NCBI GenBank assembly: GCA_029255685.2
Contig: CM055318.2
Coordinates: 15,381,001 to 15,445,000, forward strand
DNA: 64,000 nt
Reading direction: 5' to 3'
From: Silene conica
Lineage: Eukaryota > Streptophyta > Magnoliopsida > Caryophyllales > Caryophyllaceae
The position numbers and the translations under genes were made by a program. Of this stretch, positions 34,053-45,457 are shown one piece after another; position 1 is the stretch's first letter; the number at the start of each line of letters is the position of its first letter. A model generated the notes under the pieces. That model was not told the DNA's origin and searched no databases. It worked only from the letters and a program-made list of their open reading frames with translations.

Positions 34053-36923
34053 CTATCCGCTAAAGATGCGGAAAATATCCGACCACGGCTTCTGACGGCA
34101 TGCCGTAGTCTCCACAGTTTTTGCTTCAGTGGCAAAACACATCTCCTTTCCTCCATCGCAAAGCATATGCGACGGTCTCTCTGCTTGAGCCTGCCTCCTC
34201 TTCTTTTTCTCCTTTCGATCCGCGACGTCTGGATCCTCATCTTCTTTATAGCTTAGGCATCCCATTCCTCCTCTCTGGATGATGACTTCCTTCTCCTTGG
34301 GTTTCCCCAAACCAATTCCTGCAATAGTCATAACAGAAGCGTCCTCCCTACTGCTCCCAATCTGGGGCGGAGGTGTAAAAACAGATACAGGAACAGGTAG
34401 TAAAGTGGGAGAGGTAGTGATGACCTCATACTTCTTTTCAGAAGTGATAGCATTACATGTGATGGGGGTCATAGCATCCTTCTTCCTATAGGATAGGCCA
34501 TAGATAATAGAATGTTTGCCTACCTTGAAAGTTAGAGTCCCAGTGCCTACATCTATAATGGCACCTGCAGTGTGAAGAAAGGGTCTTCCTAGAATGATGG
34601 GTATATGGGCATCCTCTGGGATGTCCAAAACAACAAAGTCTACTGGGAAGAAAAACCTGTCAATACGCACAGGGATGTTTTCTAACACCCCTACAGGTTC
34701 CATTGATGTGCGATCAGCCATCTGGACCGTCATACTGGTCACTGCAAATTCGGTCATCCCTAGTTTTAAGGCAACACTTAGTGGCATGACACTTATACTA
34801 GCACCTAAATCGCATAGAGCCTTCTTAACTGGGAAGGTTCCTATATTACAGGGGACAGAAAAACTTCCAGGGTCCTCTAATTTATGAGGGGCAATGACAT
34901 GTGTTAAAAAGCTAGATGACTCTTCAGTGAGAGCCACAGACTCAACCTTTTTTAGAGACCTCTTTCTTGACAAAAGTTGTCTCATGAATTTAAGATAAGA
35001 AGGAACTTGTTGAACTAATTCTAAAAATGGAACTTGAACATTTAATGAACGAATTACATCTTTAAATTTATCAAAAGATACCTGTTCCTTTGAAGGCACG
35101 AGTCTCTCTGGAAAAGGAGCAGCTGAGGATTCGGTATTTGCAGCCCTTTTTAAAAATCTGGGGGTCTTGTCACCCCTGAAAAGAAAATCCCGTAAGTTAT
35201 TCGGCAACTCTGGACGAAAGGGAACTTCAGATTCTGCTTCGGTGGTCGGTCGACCAGTATCCTCGGTCGGTCGACCAGTCTCCTGTTCAGCTGATAATTT
35301 CGGATCCTGCTCCGCGGTCGGTCGACCAGATTCTTCGGTCGGTCGACCGACTTTGCTGCTACTCGCTGTTTTTTCTTTCTCAGCCCCCACTTTAGCTCCA
35401 CTTCGCAGGGTTACGATGTTTAGGGTCTCCTTCTTCTGGTCCGGTTTGGTCGGAAGTTGACCCGGAGCCCTAGTGTTATTCTTGCTCGCGATCTGAGCAA
35501 TCTGGGACTCCAACATCTTCATCCCTGCCTCTCTAGCCTGCGACTCCGTCTGAACCAACCCAATAAGATTTTGGATAAGAGTGTCTGTGTTGGGTGGTGG
35601 ATTGGAAGGTGGTTGAGGGTTGAAAGGTGGTCTTTGGAAGTTTTGTTTATGTGGGGGTACATAGGTGGAATTTTGCTGAGGTTGCATGTGCTGTGGGTTT
35701 TGAACATTCTGGCTTGTCCACCTTAGGTTGGGATGGACATTATTATTATTTGGATCATAGAAATTGTTCCCACGATAATGCTGAAAAGCGGCACATGTTT
35801 CATTAGATGAAGTACAGAACTTTGACACATGCCCTTCTCCACCGCACCTCTCACAAGCAAAGGGTCCGTCCTGAACGGCGTTCACCTGGTATATTCCTCC
35901 CTTGCTTCCACTCCCTAGATCGAGCTTTCCTGCAGCCTCAAATTTTTCCAACTTGGCCGTTAAGGCCTCAATTGCTGAAAGGTTGTACTCAGATTTTCTA
36001 TGATTTCCTCTGGAAGTACCATGCTCAGCACGGTGCACAGCAACATCTTCTATTAACTTGAGACCCTTAGTCTCTCCTGAATTATCCTGGAATCTTCCAT
36101 TAGCTGCAGCATCTAAGTAGGCCCTGTTGTCATCATAGAGGCCATTGTAGAACTGGTTGCAAAGAAACCATTGTTCGAATCCGTGATGTGGTATGGATCG
36201 AACAAGTCTCTTGAACCTGTCCCACGCCTCGCTAAAGTCTTCGTTGGGACCCTGCTTGAAATTGGTGATCTGCGCTCTTAAAGCATTTGTCTTTGATGCA
36301 GAGTAATATTTTCTGTAGAAAGCTAGGGCTAAGGTGTTCCAATCTGTAACTCCCGCAGCAGTGCGGTCAAGGTCTCTGTACCATTCTCTCGCAGAGTCCC
36401 TAAGGGAGAAGATAAACATGGTCTGTTTAATCTGGTCCTGCGTCACTCCTTCTGGGGGTGCTATAGAGCATATGTAATCTGTGAAGATTTCAATATGCTT
36501 AGCAGCATCCTCATTGGCCGAGCCTCCAAATTGGTTTCTTTCAACCATAGTTATATAGGCAGGCTTGGCCTCGAATGGCTTCCCAGTACCTGCAGGTAAA
36601 GTGAACCCTTTGTATAGGTCCTTTGCCTGAGGCATAGAGTGACTGGCAATAGTAGCTTCCTCTGTCATGTTATCTTCTTCTTTCGGAAAAACTGGAAAGT
36701 AAGTGAAAGGTGGTGTTTTTGGTGAAAGTGGATTGATGGGTGAATTTGGTTGCGAAGGTGGTGTTTTTGGTGAAGATGGTGGTAACTCGAAAAGGTCTTC
36801 TTGAAATAAGGAAGATGGTGAACCTCCTTCCTGATTTGCTAGAAGTTGCTTTCTTCTTTCCCTAAGAGTCCTCTCAATTTCGAGATCAAGTGGTAGGAGT
36901 TCTCCTTGAACTGACCTGCGCAT
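34053..36923 (-). CDS. Athila/Tat-like gag-protease protein, 956 aa
   Basis: One uninterrupted frame from ATG 36923. Features: a proline-rich N-terminal linker (about 50-80); a retrotransposon gag region (about 120-300; FSLRDSAREWYRDL, ITNFKQGPNEDFSEAWDRFK, HGFEQWFLCNQFYNGL); a CCHC knuckle CERCGGEGHVSKFC (about 360); a glutamine/asparagine-rich spacer; a GRPT repeat segment (about 525-570) whose codons are the element's ggtcggtcgacc motif; and a retropepsin-like domain (ALCDLGASISVMPLSVALKL; IILGRPFLHTAGAI) near 715-810. DLGAS instead of D(S/T)GA is usual in Athila-type proteases. The frame ends without entering reverse transcriptase. The protein would form particles and cleave itself, depending on a relative for reverse transcription. 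Confidence 0.88.
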   Translation of the reverse strand: MRRSVQGELLPLDLEIERTLRERRKQLLANQEGGSPSSLFQEDLFELPPSSPKTPPSQPNSPINPLSPKTPPFTYFPVFPKEEDNMTEEATIASHSMPQAKDLYKGFTLPAGTGKPFEAKPAYITMVERNQFGGSANEDAAKHIEIFTDYICSIAPPEGVTQDQIKQTMFIFSLRDSAREWYRDLDRTAAGVTDWNTLALAFYRKYYSASKTNALRAQITNFKQGPNEDFSEAWDRFKRLVRSIPHHGFEQWFLCNQFYNGLYDDNRAYLDAAANGRFQDNSGETKGLKLIEDVAVHRAEHGTSRGNHRKSEYNLSAIEALTAKLEKFEAAGKLDLGSGSKGGIYQVNAVQDGPFACERCGGEGHVSKFCTSSNETCAAFQHYRGNNFYDPNNNNVHPNLRWTSQNVQNPQHMQPQQNSTYVPPHKQNFQRPPFNPQPPSNPPPNTDTLIQNLIGLVQTESQAREAGMKMLESQIAQIASKNNTRAPGQLPTKPDQKKETLNIVTLRSGAKVGAEKEKTASSSKVGRPTEESGRPTAEQDPKLSAEQETGRPTEDTGRPTTEAESEVPFRPELPNNLRDFLFRGDKTPRFLKRAANTESSAAPFPERLVPSKEQVSFDKFKDVIRSLNVQVPFLELVQQVPSYLKFMRQLLSRKRSLKKVESVALTEESSSFLTHVIAPHKLEDPGSFSVPCNIGTFPVKKALCDLGASISVMPLSVALKLGMTEFAVTSMTVQMADRTSMEPVGVLENIPVRIDRFFFPVDFVVLDIPEDAHIPIILGRPFLHTAGAIIDVGTGTLTFKVGKHSIIYGLSYRKKDAMTPITCNAITSEKKYEVITTSPTLLPVPVSVFTPPPQIGSSREDASVMTIAGIGLGKPKEKEVIIQRGGMGCLSYKEDEDPDVADRKEKKKRRQAQAERPSHMLCDGGKEMCFATEAKTVETTACRQKPWSDIFRIFSG
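35240..35355. repeat. Paired ggtcggtcgacc motifs within the gag coding sequence
   Basis: Two pairs (35242-35281 and 35316-35353), each encoding GRPT twice on the minus strand. The 12-mer is the same as in the LTRs and the 3' non-coding region of this element. Confidence 0.85.
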
Positions 36924-37023
36924 AAGAGGAAACTACAAGAAAAAGGTGAGAAGGTTTAAGGAACAAAAAGTTCCTTAAACAAAGAGAAACAAAAACAAAA
37001 AACAATAAACACTGGCGTCACCT

Positions 37024-37040
37024 CCCCGGCAACGGCGCCA
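37024..37040 (-). other. Primer binding site of the Athila-like element (tRNA-Asp type)
   Basis: The minus strand reads tggcgccgttgccgggg, five bases from the right LTR. This matches the tRNA-Asp primer site common in Athila/Tat elements and confirms the minus-strand orientation. Confidence 0.8.
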
Positions 37041-37045
37041 AAATT

Positions 37046-38592
37046 TGATGCCCGTCGTTGAGGGTACCAAAGATAAATTTATAATTCCTAACCTTAACAA
37101 TAGATAGTGAAAGTCAGGGTCGAACCACAAAGAGGTGGGGAATGTTTATTGTCTTAATATTAATGTTTAAGGTAACAATTTTGGGGATGATTGGTTGATT
37201 ATTATATCTAAGGCAAAGATTTAAAATAAACAAATAATAAAAGAGGATGCTAGGATGTTTGGGTAATAAATAGCTAAGGTAAAATAAATCCTAAGGTCAA
37301 CATGTATTGCAGTCGCGTAAGGGGGTGTAACATATCTTTTTAGGTCTATGCTACCTAATAGCTCCTTTCGGCCTATGCTATTAGTTCCTAGGTCTCACAA
37401 TTATTGGGTGTCAACAATAAGGGTGATTCCTAAATCCCAGGTTACATACCTTTCAGCCTTGAGTAACCTATCCGTCTTAAGGTGTAAACCAATGCCCTTC
37501 CCGTATCTTTCAATCTTGGGTAGGTCATTACTAACATCCTACAAGTCTCCTATTGGTCTCATTGTAGGATATTATAATTTATAAGAAAAGACGAAATAAG
37601 AAAACAGACGCGAGTGGTCGACCGACCGGCTACTCCAGTCGGCCGACCACGGCCTCGGTCGACCGACCGACTATTCCAGTCGGCCGACCGAGGTCCTGCT
37701 ACAGGTCGGGTTTTTTCGGATTTTATTTACCTATGCATATTATTCCCTACATCCTAACATATGAAAATTAGTTACTCATAATTGTTAAGACGAATATAAA
37801 ATTGGGAATAAACATGGAGAACATAGTAAATAAACTAAGCATGCAAGATTCAATAAAACTTGGGATTCTAACTTAACAATTGTAATAAAAGCAATAAGAA
37901 AAATAATGAAACTAGATCAAAGAAGAATTACCACAATTGGAATTAAGGCAGAACGGAATTAACTTTATTGAATACTTGGGAACTATTGAAAGATTACAAA
38001 ACTAAAGCTTGAATAAAACTGAATATGATAAAGACTTGATACTAAAAGATTTGATAGATGAAAGATCTAATAGATCCCAGCTGCAAAACCCTAATCACAA
38101 GATTAGTTTATATAGGGTAAAAACTAAGAGTTTCCTTAAAATTCTAATTCTACTTTATTTCCGAAAAGAAATCGTATGGGCTTTAATCTGGTCGGCCGAC
38201 CCGTATAACTGGTCGGTCGACCACTTCTTGCTGGGCTTCTCTTATTTCCGGCCCTTTCATGAAAATTGGACTTTATGAAAATCGGGCCTGGTCGGCCGAC
38301 CCGTTTAGCTGGTCGGTCGACCGCTTCTGTACGGAAATCTTCGGATTTCTTCTGTTTTGACTCTTGGTACTTGATTTTGACTCCAGTTGACTTTCCATTT
38401 ATTCCTTAATTAAGCAAAAGACTTGAGGATACGAATTTGGTGCTAAATCGTCTCTTTTCCGCATAAATCTGCAAAAGTGCATAAAAATACGAAAGTACAC
38501 AATTTGTGGGAAATAAAGGCTAAAACATAGTAAATGAGCGACCAAATACGTGTAAAAATAGATGTAAAACATCATAAAATAGACACGTATCA
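37046..38592 (-). repeat. 5' LTR of the Athila-like element
   Basis: Same length as 29760-31306 with no differences noted by eye. Carries the same paired motifs at 37617-37694, 38190-38228 and 38288-38328. Confidence 0.9.
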
Positions 38593-38724
38593 GTGATGCC
38601 TCGCGATTATCGTGCTCATCTTAGCGGAGTCCATACGTTTGGCCTTTAGAGCCGCATTCTCAGCTAGTAATCGTTCTAACTCCTCTTGTGTGATGTTCGC
38701 GGCATTGTCTCTTCGCGGAGGCAT
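38593..38724 (-). CDS. N-terminal piece of Tekay gag, cut off by the insertion
   Basis: ATG at 38722-38724 on the minus strand opens MPPRRDNAANITQEELERLL, a charged helix leading in frame to the target duplication gtgat. Beyond the insertion the same frame continues at 29754. This is the 5' end of the gag-pol gene at 25285-29754. A duplicate lies at 31307-31438. Confidence 0.8.
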
Positions 38725-39257
38725 ACTATAATACAACAGAAAGAAATGAGTCCCGACTTATGTGGGCACACATTAGGGTTAGGGCTAAAATCCCTAAACG
38801 ATAAAGTATAGCATCTGCTATCAAATAGAATAAACATAAAACTATAGCATGGCTCGGGATCACATAACCGCATATCAATAGATGATAGAAGAAGTACTAA
38901 CATGTTTCAAATCACTTCTCATAACCACATAAATTCACACCTCTTTATTTAACAACTTAAAAAAAAACTTTTCATGCTCATGCCCCTTCCGGCTATTTCA
39001 AACAGTCACTGATAAACAAGATTCCGTAAATTACTTATCACTGCACACCATTGCTTCCATCTTTTCTTAATCTACCCTTTTCTCTCGTATTTGCACTCTG
39101 GGTTCCCGGGTAAAACTGATAGGGCCAATGGTTCGGTGTGAGGGGGGCCCCAGACTCATACTTTGCCTTTAGTGTGCTCCTAACAGTCCTATCCCGGGGT
39201 TCATTTTATTTAGACTCCCCTACATTCATTGGGTTCATTAGGTTAGGCCTGAGGATC

Positions 39258-39273
39258 GGTCGCTCTGATACCA
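39258..39273 (-). other. Primer binding site of the Tekay-type element (tRNA-Met type)
   Basis: The minus strand reads tggtatcagagcgacc, two bases from the 5' LTR. TGGTATCAGAGC is the initiator tRNA-Met primer site. A second copy lies at about 31971-31986 in the misplaced segment. Confidence 0.85.
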
Positions 39274-39275
39274 CT

Positions 39276-41570
39276 TGTAACACCCCCATTTATTTAAGGG
39301 CCTGAACTAGGACTCCTCAGATAAATAAAAGTGTTACCATCTCGGTTTCCCGAGGCAGTAGATACAAAGGAAGATAAACAGCACTTTAAATTAAATTTAA
39401 ACTCATGACTTGTTCTTACACAAACAACTTATAAAACTGTTCTGATAAAAAAGAAAGTACAACTCATCAACAGCTATCATGTGATCTAGACTCTAGGCAG
39501 GTCCGGGTCCACGCTTCTCCCTTCCCTAAGCTCCCATAGTCTTTAACCTGTCAATCTGCTCCCCAATAAGTTGGTTCATCACAGGTGATCACGAATACAC
39601 AGGGTCAACCACGAGGTTGAGTAGAGTAAAACTGTAAACAAACCACATTACTGAAAATAAAAAGTCGATCATCTCCACTCCGAATCACAAGACCCAATAT
39701 CTCCGCACCAAACACAAGACCCATTATCTCCACACCAATCACAAGACCCATCATCTCCGCACCAATCACAAGACCCATTATCTCCGCACCAATCACAAGA
39801 CCCATTATCTCCGCACCATCGTTATCACAGTATATACATGCACATTATAATGATCACAAGATAATATATATAAACATGCTTAACATCAATTATGAACGGT
39901 TTACACATCATTATTTACCAGTAGTTTCCCCTACCTCAAACTGCAGAAGAAATGTAACTGCGCAACTGCTACTAAAAATGCTCCACACGGAAACTTCCAC
40001 CTAAATAAGTATTACTTTAATTGATACTTTCCTAATTCTCATAATACATGTACACCTTCTATTTATAGACACCTCCTATATTTAGAAAGTTTCCCAACAA
40101 CCGAGTTACCCAAAAATAGTAACTTCCTAAATATAGTAGCTTCTGAAAATAGTAACTCCCACAAATAAATAAACACTTGGTTTTGAAATTCAAATCCAAA
40201 TCTTTACCATAAATAAAATACTATACCATAAATACTAATTATATATGCCATAAATAACATTCATTTAAAACCAAATAATAGTAATAATAATAAAAATAAT
40301 AATAAGAATAATAATAAAAATAATAAGAATAATAATAAAAATAAGAATAAACCATAGCAAAGGATTCGAAACCCGACAGCCCCCAAACCCGGTTTTCAGC
40401 CCCCTTTACCACCGTCTACCACCACTTCGACCACCAACAGACACCACCCAACGACACCACCGAAACCCCACTACCTCCCTGACACCACCAAACCCCTCGA
40501 CAACCGCCGGTGAGTCAGACCCTAACCCACCAACCCAGGTCTGACTCCCCACCTATACTCCCTGCACCGGTATTCAGACCACCATCGACACAAGCAAACA
40601 CCACTGACCTCCCCTGAAACTGCCACCCCGACACACCCTGACATGCGTACGAGACACCACGGTGGTACCACCGCATCGACCTCCCCCGAGTCAGCGGTGG
40701 TGCCACCCCCAAACAACCAGTCCGTAACAAGGTGAAGAAACCCAGAACAGACCACCATCAGTACCACCTTAATCGACCCTAATTAAGCCACCTGGAACCA
40801 CCCAGCCTTCCGCCATGACCACGCCTGACTACCACCCGACTCCCTGACCAAAGACCCGTACCACCCAACCACAGATCTTAACACAAAACCTTTCTAGAAC
40901 GTACCCAAACACAGACATCAGCATATTATAAAGACATAACGAAGACACCCTCTACTGACACCGTGTTTAAACACCTCCTGCAACGCCCTTTAACAGCCCA
41001 CGACCACCATCTAACAAATTACATATGTTCATTACATGTTATATGACGAATTTATGCAAAAACAGTGAAGGTAGATCGTGTTATAGACAACTACTTAAAC
41101 GATAAAAACATAAACCAAAACTGGAATTACAACGAGAGGTGACATACCCAACTTCTCAGTCAAATCGAGCCGCCTTACGACCACCTAAGACCACCGTGAT
41201 TGCTGCCCCTCTTTTCTATGTGGTGACGGCTGTAGGTATGGGATACTGGAACACGGATTAGGGTAAGTTTAGGGTTTATGGAGGGTGTACAAAGGTGGCG
41301 GTAGCATGGTCTTCTTAAAAGGGTTTTTGTGGAGCTGTTTTAAAATAGCCGTGGGCTTGGGGTTGTGGCACACATTTCGAGGCCCAAGCCACGCGCATAA
41401 GGTCTAGGGATCGATCCCCACCACGACCTAAACATAGGGCTAGAGGTCTAGGGTTCGAACCCTCACAACAGCCTAATCTCATAACTCTATTTGTTACTTA
41501 ACAAATAGGTTTAACTATCGATACAAACAAATAAAATCAATTATCGCGTCTAAATTTTAGAGGTATTACA
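39276..41570 (-). repeat. 5' LTR of the Tekay-type element
   Basis: Pairs with 22824-25118. Differences noted: ataaaag/ataaaaa, ctgataaaaa/ctgatcaaaa, caacagc/caacaac, cagtata/cagtaca, catcatt/catcaat, ttgatac/ttaatac, cctccta/cctacta and cttctga/cttctaa. Confidence 0.92.
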
Positions 41571-42292
41571 TTACTACCTAAATGGCATGAAAGATTCAAA
41601 GACAGTCCCAAAACGGGGACTATTCAACAATTACACCTAATGTGTAATTATTGAATGGGTACTATTCAAGAATATTCTAAACAAATCAACAACTCTAACA
41701 ATCAACAACAATGCAAATTTTATATCAAAAATCAATCGTCCTAAACATCTTAACAACAATATGCGACGGATTTGGGACGAAATTAGCTACTAACCTAATA
41801 TCACTAACCACCTAACAATACTAACTAAACTATTCAAATAACAATTAAACTAAACTAACTATTCTTAATAGCAATAAAAAACAATAATACGGAATTTGCG
41901 ACGGAATTTTGCGACGGACTAAAAATAACTAATTAAGACGGTACATAAATAACGAAAGTTAGTATACATACATTAAGAGAAATGGAGAATGAAGAAGTAA
42001 GTGGCGGCGGCAAGGTGGCAGCGGTATGGTGGCGGCGGCGGTGAGGTGGCAGGGAGAAGAAAGGAGAAGGAGAGGAAGGAGGAGGAAGGAAGGAAGGAGA
42101 AGGAGGATACTCCGGTGAGGTGGCCGGCGGGTGGGCCGGCGGTGTCACGGGGTGGGGTGGGGGTGGTGGCGTCGGGGGTGGTGGGTTGGGGTGGGTTGTA
42201 CCTATTCGTCGGAAAATCGCCACTTAGGTTTTAGGAGTAATTGAAATCGATTTGGGGGAAAAAAGAAGACCCGCGGGGTCTGTATAAATAGA
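41571..42292. other. CACTA 5' region on the far side of the Tekay insertion
   Basis: Begins with the ttact duplication. AT-rich to about 41990 with two stray gcgacgga motifs (41762, 41898), then a purine/ggt-rich block (42000-42235) that reads open and proline-rich on the minus strand. Probably leader or promoter of the TNP1-like gene. The proline-rich frame is low-complexity and not called. Confidence 0.4.
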
Positions 42293-42665
42293 CTTTGCGA
42301 CGGAAATTTGCGACGGAATTTCCGTCGCAAGTCTGGTCCAGGTCAAACGTTGACCAGATTTGCGACGGAAATTCCGTCGCAAATTTTGACTTTTGCGACG
42401 GACTTTCCGTCGCAAATCTGGTCAACGTTTGACCTGGACCAGATTTTGGTCAAGTCTGGTCAATCCGTTTGCGACGGAAAATCCGTCGCAAAAGTCAACA
42501 TTTGCGACGGATAATCCGTCGCAAACTTTCCCGCCATTTGACTTTCACTTCGCGGGTCTGGGAAATTTAGGTCCGTCGCAAAATCCGTCGCAAACAAATA
42601 TTCCGTCGCAAAATCCGTCACAAATACATTTTTGCGACGGATTTTCTATCCGTCGCAAATGCAGT
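42293..42665. repeat. CACTA subterminal repeat array, right
   Basis: About 17 gcgacgga or tccgtcgc units in 370 bp, mostly as tttgcgacggaa-ttccgtcgcaaa palindromes, with gtcaaacgttgacc-type inverted spacers. Confidence 0.85.
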
Positions 42666-43106
42666 ATTTTTTTGTAGCGAAATTGCGGTTTATTCTAAAA
42701 TTTTAATACCATAAACCGTGTTAATGTTAAAACAGTTGTGCAAATTATTAATTATCCACAGGTAAATTCCACGTAAAATTTACGGTTTATTTTTGTAAAA
42801 TCAAAATAGCTGTGCAAATGAATTATGCAATTTTACACGAGTTTTTCGTAAAATTTCATGTTTACGAATTTATATAAAAAAATGTTACGTAATATTTGTT
42901 AAACTACGATATGAGGTATATATTTAGATTTGCAGGCGGTTATTTTCTAGGAAATTTATAAAAGAAATTGTGGGACCCACCTGAGAGAATTAAAAAAAAA
43001 AAATCACAATTGCATTGGTGACGTGGCGCGTCGGGAGCTTCTGAAATGATTCAGTAATTATATAGATAAGATGGGATTTGTGGCAGTTTCTTTGATTACT
43101 ATATAA

Positions 43107-43656
43107 CTAGTTTTTGAACCCGTGCACAACACGAGTGGAAACGGAAAGTATTATTAAAAGTAATAACTTACATGTCTTTTGGATTTAGGAAATTATTAAC
43201 TTACATGTCTTTTATCCCTACACTTTTGATTAGTTTGTGTATATTTTATCTGAAATATTATGATTTTTTCCCCATCAAATTTTAGCCACTCATTTGTTTA
43301 CTTAATATATTTTGGGATGTCTCAATATATCGTGTGCCTTAAAAAAAATGTGTGCCTATATTAATTAGGAATGTTTATGATAAACAATTTGATACTTCAC
43401 ACTCAATTATGGTATAATAATGTTTGAGTAAAAAATAGACAAAAAGTAAATGAAGATGATCCATTCCCACACATGGGCATCGTAAACTCGATTATGGTAT
43501 TCCTTGACCTATTCTCTTTATACTCGAACTCTTCCTCAAATTATTTCCGTATCACAAATACCGTTCAGGAAACCCCGTCTTCAACACCTTATTTTTAATA
43601 TTGGATTACTCTACCGTTAAAACATGCATTATACATTCCCGTGTAATATAGATAGA
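43107..43656 (-). mobile_element. Short Helitron (minus strand)
   Basis: Left A|CTAG + tttttgaacccgtgcacaac + acgagtgg (weak hairpin). Right taatatagataga then T, the complement of a TCTATCTATATTA 5' end. About 550 bp and non-coding. Confidence 0.45.
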
Positions 43657-45274
43657 TGTAATTGCGATATTTTTTTTGTGGTCCCTTCACCTTTCTATAA
43701 AATCATCAATAATACGGAGTATTAAATATATCATCCATAGAGCTCAATGCATATAATAGTCCTAATCAAGAAAAAAGATATTTCAAAGAGGGAGCAAGAA
43801 AAATATGCAAGATTTTTAGTGAACATAAACTATTCTAAGACAATTTGAAAGCGTGAATTCACAAACTCCAGTAGAACTTATACAATGTGCATAAATCTAA
43901 GATAACAATTGATATGTATATAAAAAATTGAATTCGCAAACTGCAGTAAAACTTATATTATGTGCTTAAATATAACATAACAAATTGAAATCATACTTAA
44001 AACATTCATGTAACTTCCATTTAACAACTTTGATGGTGATAGTAGGTGGGTAATTTACTTTTACACTTATGAAAATTTCGATTAAACAAAAGTTTTATAA
44101 TCCATCTTATACAATGTGCTGATAGGTTGATACAATTCAAGAAAATTAAGTTATCAATATATACATTTTAATAGATTTAGTTATATATTTTGAGAGATAA
44201 TGAAGACATAAATGAGTGTCTCAAAGATTGAATATGACAATTAAAAAAAATAGAAAGAGTATAAAGTTAATTGATTCCACAAATTAGGGGGAAATATCTC
44301 CATTTGAATCATTTAAGGATATGATTAAATATTTAAGGAAATATTATTATTTTTCTTTTTACAAAAATAATTAAGGAGATATGTCATTTAAAAACGGAAA
44401 GTATGTCAATTTTGAATTCAAAATGATATCTAAATCAGTTTGTTAAACTTATAATTATTGCTTAACCAATCAATTACCAATTGAATGATATTGTTTCTTC
44501 ATTTTTCTAATTGATTGTTAATATACGCGATACATTTGTAAGTCTTAGAATATATCTTTTCCATATTTAATACTACAAAATCAATATACCTACTCTTTAT
44601 TTGGCTTTGATTTTTTAATACACGTGGCTTATTATCGGATGATGACACATGTCATAATATTAAGGTGATGGTGTTTGCTTTAATATAATATATGATTCCA
44701 GAACAATGTACTATTCGTTCACCTTCAAGCAGGTTAATGGAAATTATAAAATTATGAACATTTAACGTGATTTAGAGATGTTGACTTGGAGGGTTTGACT
44801 GTTTAAGACTTCTGTGTAGAACTATGAACATTTTAAACTTGGGAGGAACGATTGATGTCCCTACGAAGTGAAAAGAAAACTAGAGCAAGTCCCTTAACTC
44901 TTGGGGTCCTTGGGATCTAGTCATAATATCTAGACCATCTGCTATTTTTAAACATAATTGGTAAAATTAATGTTTATAAGATAATGAATATTAGGGGTTG
45001 TGGTGGCTCAGTAGTGGTGTTTGGTGGTTGGTGTGATTGAGAAGAGGGTGCGTGGTGGTGCACGGTAGGTGAATTGTATTGGATTTTGAGCTTGGACATT
45101 AGAAATTTAGAATGAATGAGAAGGGTAAACTCGTAAAAATTGTATGTAAAAAAAGTAAAATTCGTAGAAACACAACCCTTTGAAAAAATACTTCTAGAAA
45201 ATTAAGGTTAAAAAACAAAAACTCATTCTTAACAAGTTAGGTCAAACATACTCTAAACTTACATTAATATATAA
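43657..45274. other. AT-rich intergenic, no gene seen
   Basis: No frame resembling a protein. A ggtggt-rich patch at 44995-45065 is low-complexity. No element ends recognised. Confidence 0.4.
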
Positions 45275-45406
45275 CTAGTAAAACACCCGTGAAACATCAC
45301 GGGGTTGTGTATACTTATTTTTAAAGATGACTATAATATTTACTTATTATATAACCAATTCTATTTATTCGAACATGTGTATTTTTTTAATAAACAAAAA
45401 GAAATA

Positions 45407-45457
<51 letters not shown>

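Larger units (their letters stand above)
29760..38592 (-). mobile_element. Athila/Tat-like LTR retrotransposon, gag-protease only, rearranged
   Basis: LTRs of 1547 bp (29760-31306 and 37046-38592), tgatgcccgtcg..cacgtatca, look identical wherever compared; the flanking 5-bp duplication is gtgat. The primer site next to the right LTR and the gag frame place the 5' LTR on the right. The only coding region is gag-protease (34053-36923); no reverse transcriptase or integrase is seen. Between the left LTR and the internal region lie 803 bp copied from Tekay flank (31307-32109), so the polypurine tract and adjoining sequence are missing. It is best described as a TR-GAG-like non-autonomous element, or a deletion derivative. 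Confidence 0.85.
22824..41570 (-). mobile_element. Tekay-type Ty3/Gypsy LTR retrotransposon (minus strand)
   Basis: Two 2295-bp LTRs (22824-25118, 39276-41570), tgtaacaccccc..aggtattaca, are flanked by a perfect 5-bp duplication ttact (22819-22823 and 41571-41575). The coding order gag-PR-RT-RH-IN-chromodomain reads on the minus strand, so the right LTR is the 5' LTR. PBS and PPT sit where expected. About ten substitutions between the LTRs were seen by eye, so insertion was fairly recent. The body is interrupted in gag by the Athila-like element 29760-38592. Without it and one TSD copy the element is about 9.9 kb, a usual length for the family. Confidence 0.92.
20356..42679 (-). mobile_element. 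CACTA (En/Spm-type) transposon holding later insertions
   Basis: Left end cactacaaaacaatgc, right end (complement) cgctacaaaaaaatactgc. Flanking 3-mers are aag and aaa, so one base of the target duplication or terminus has changed. Both subterminal regions carry dense tttgcgacgg/ccgtcgcaaa palindromes, as expected for CACTA subterminal transposase-binding repeats. It contains one TNP1-like gene and no TNPD/Transposase_21 coding region. Without the Tekay insertion (22824-41570 plus one TSD) it would be about 3.6 kb. Confidence 0.8.
19700..43071 (-). mobile_element. Helitron (minus strand), outermost shell of a four-deep nest
   Basis: The left end is A|CTAG followed by tgttaaacccgtgcaaaatt and ccacgggt (3' hairpin on the complement). 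The right end reads ttatatagataaga then T, the complement of a TC 5' terminus like the Helitrons at 51582 and 53354. The CACTA element 20356-42679 interrupts it, leaving about 1.05 kb of Helitron. Joining the flanks (..aaatgaag and aaattgcgg..) gives text like ataaaagaaattgtggg in the right arm, so the two sides once belonged together. No helicase is present. Confidence 0.65.

Noticed and set aside
41933-42223. Proline-rich 96-aa minus-strand frame
   Set aside because: Low-complexity purine/pyrimidine-biased DNA; no start context, conserved motif or splice link to the TNP1-like gene could be shown.
42224-42677. Open frames rich in RRK/CDG on both strands
   Set aside because: Same reason, right subterminal array.
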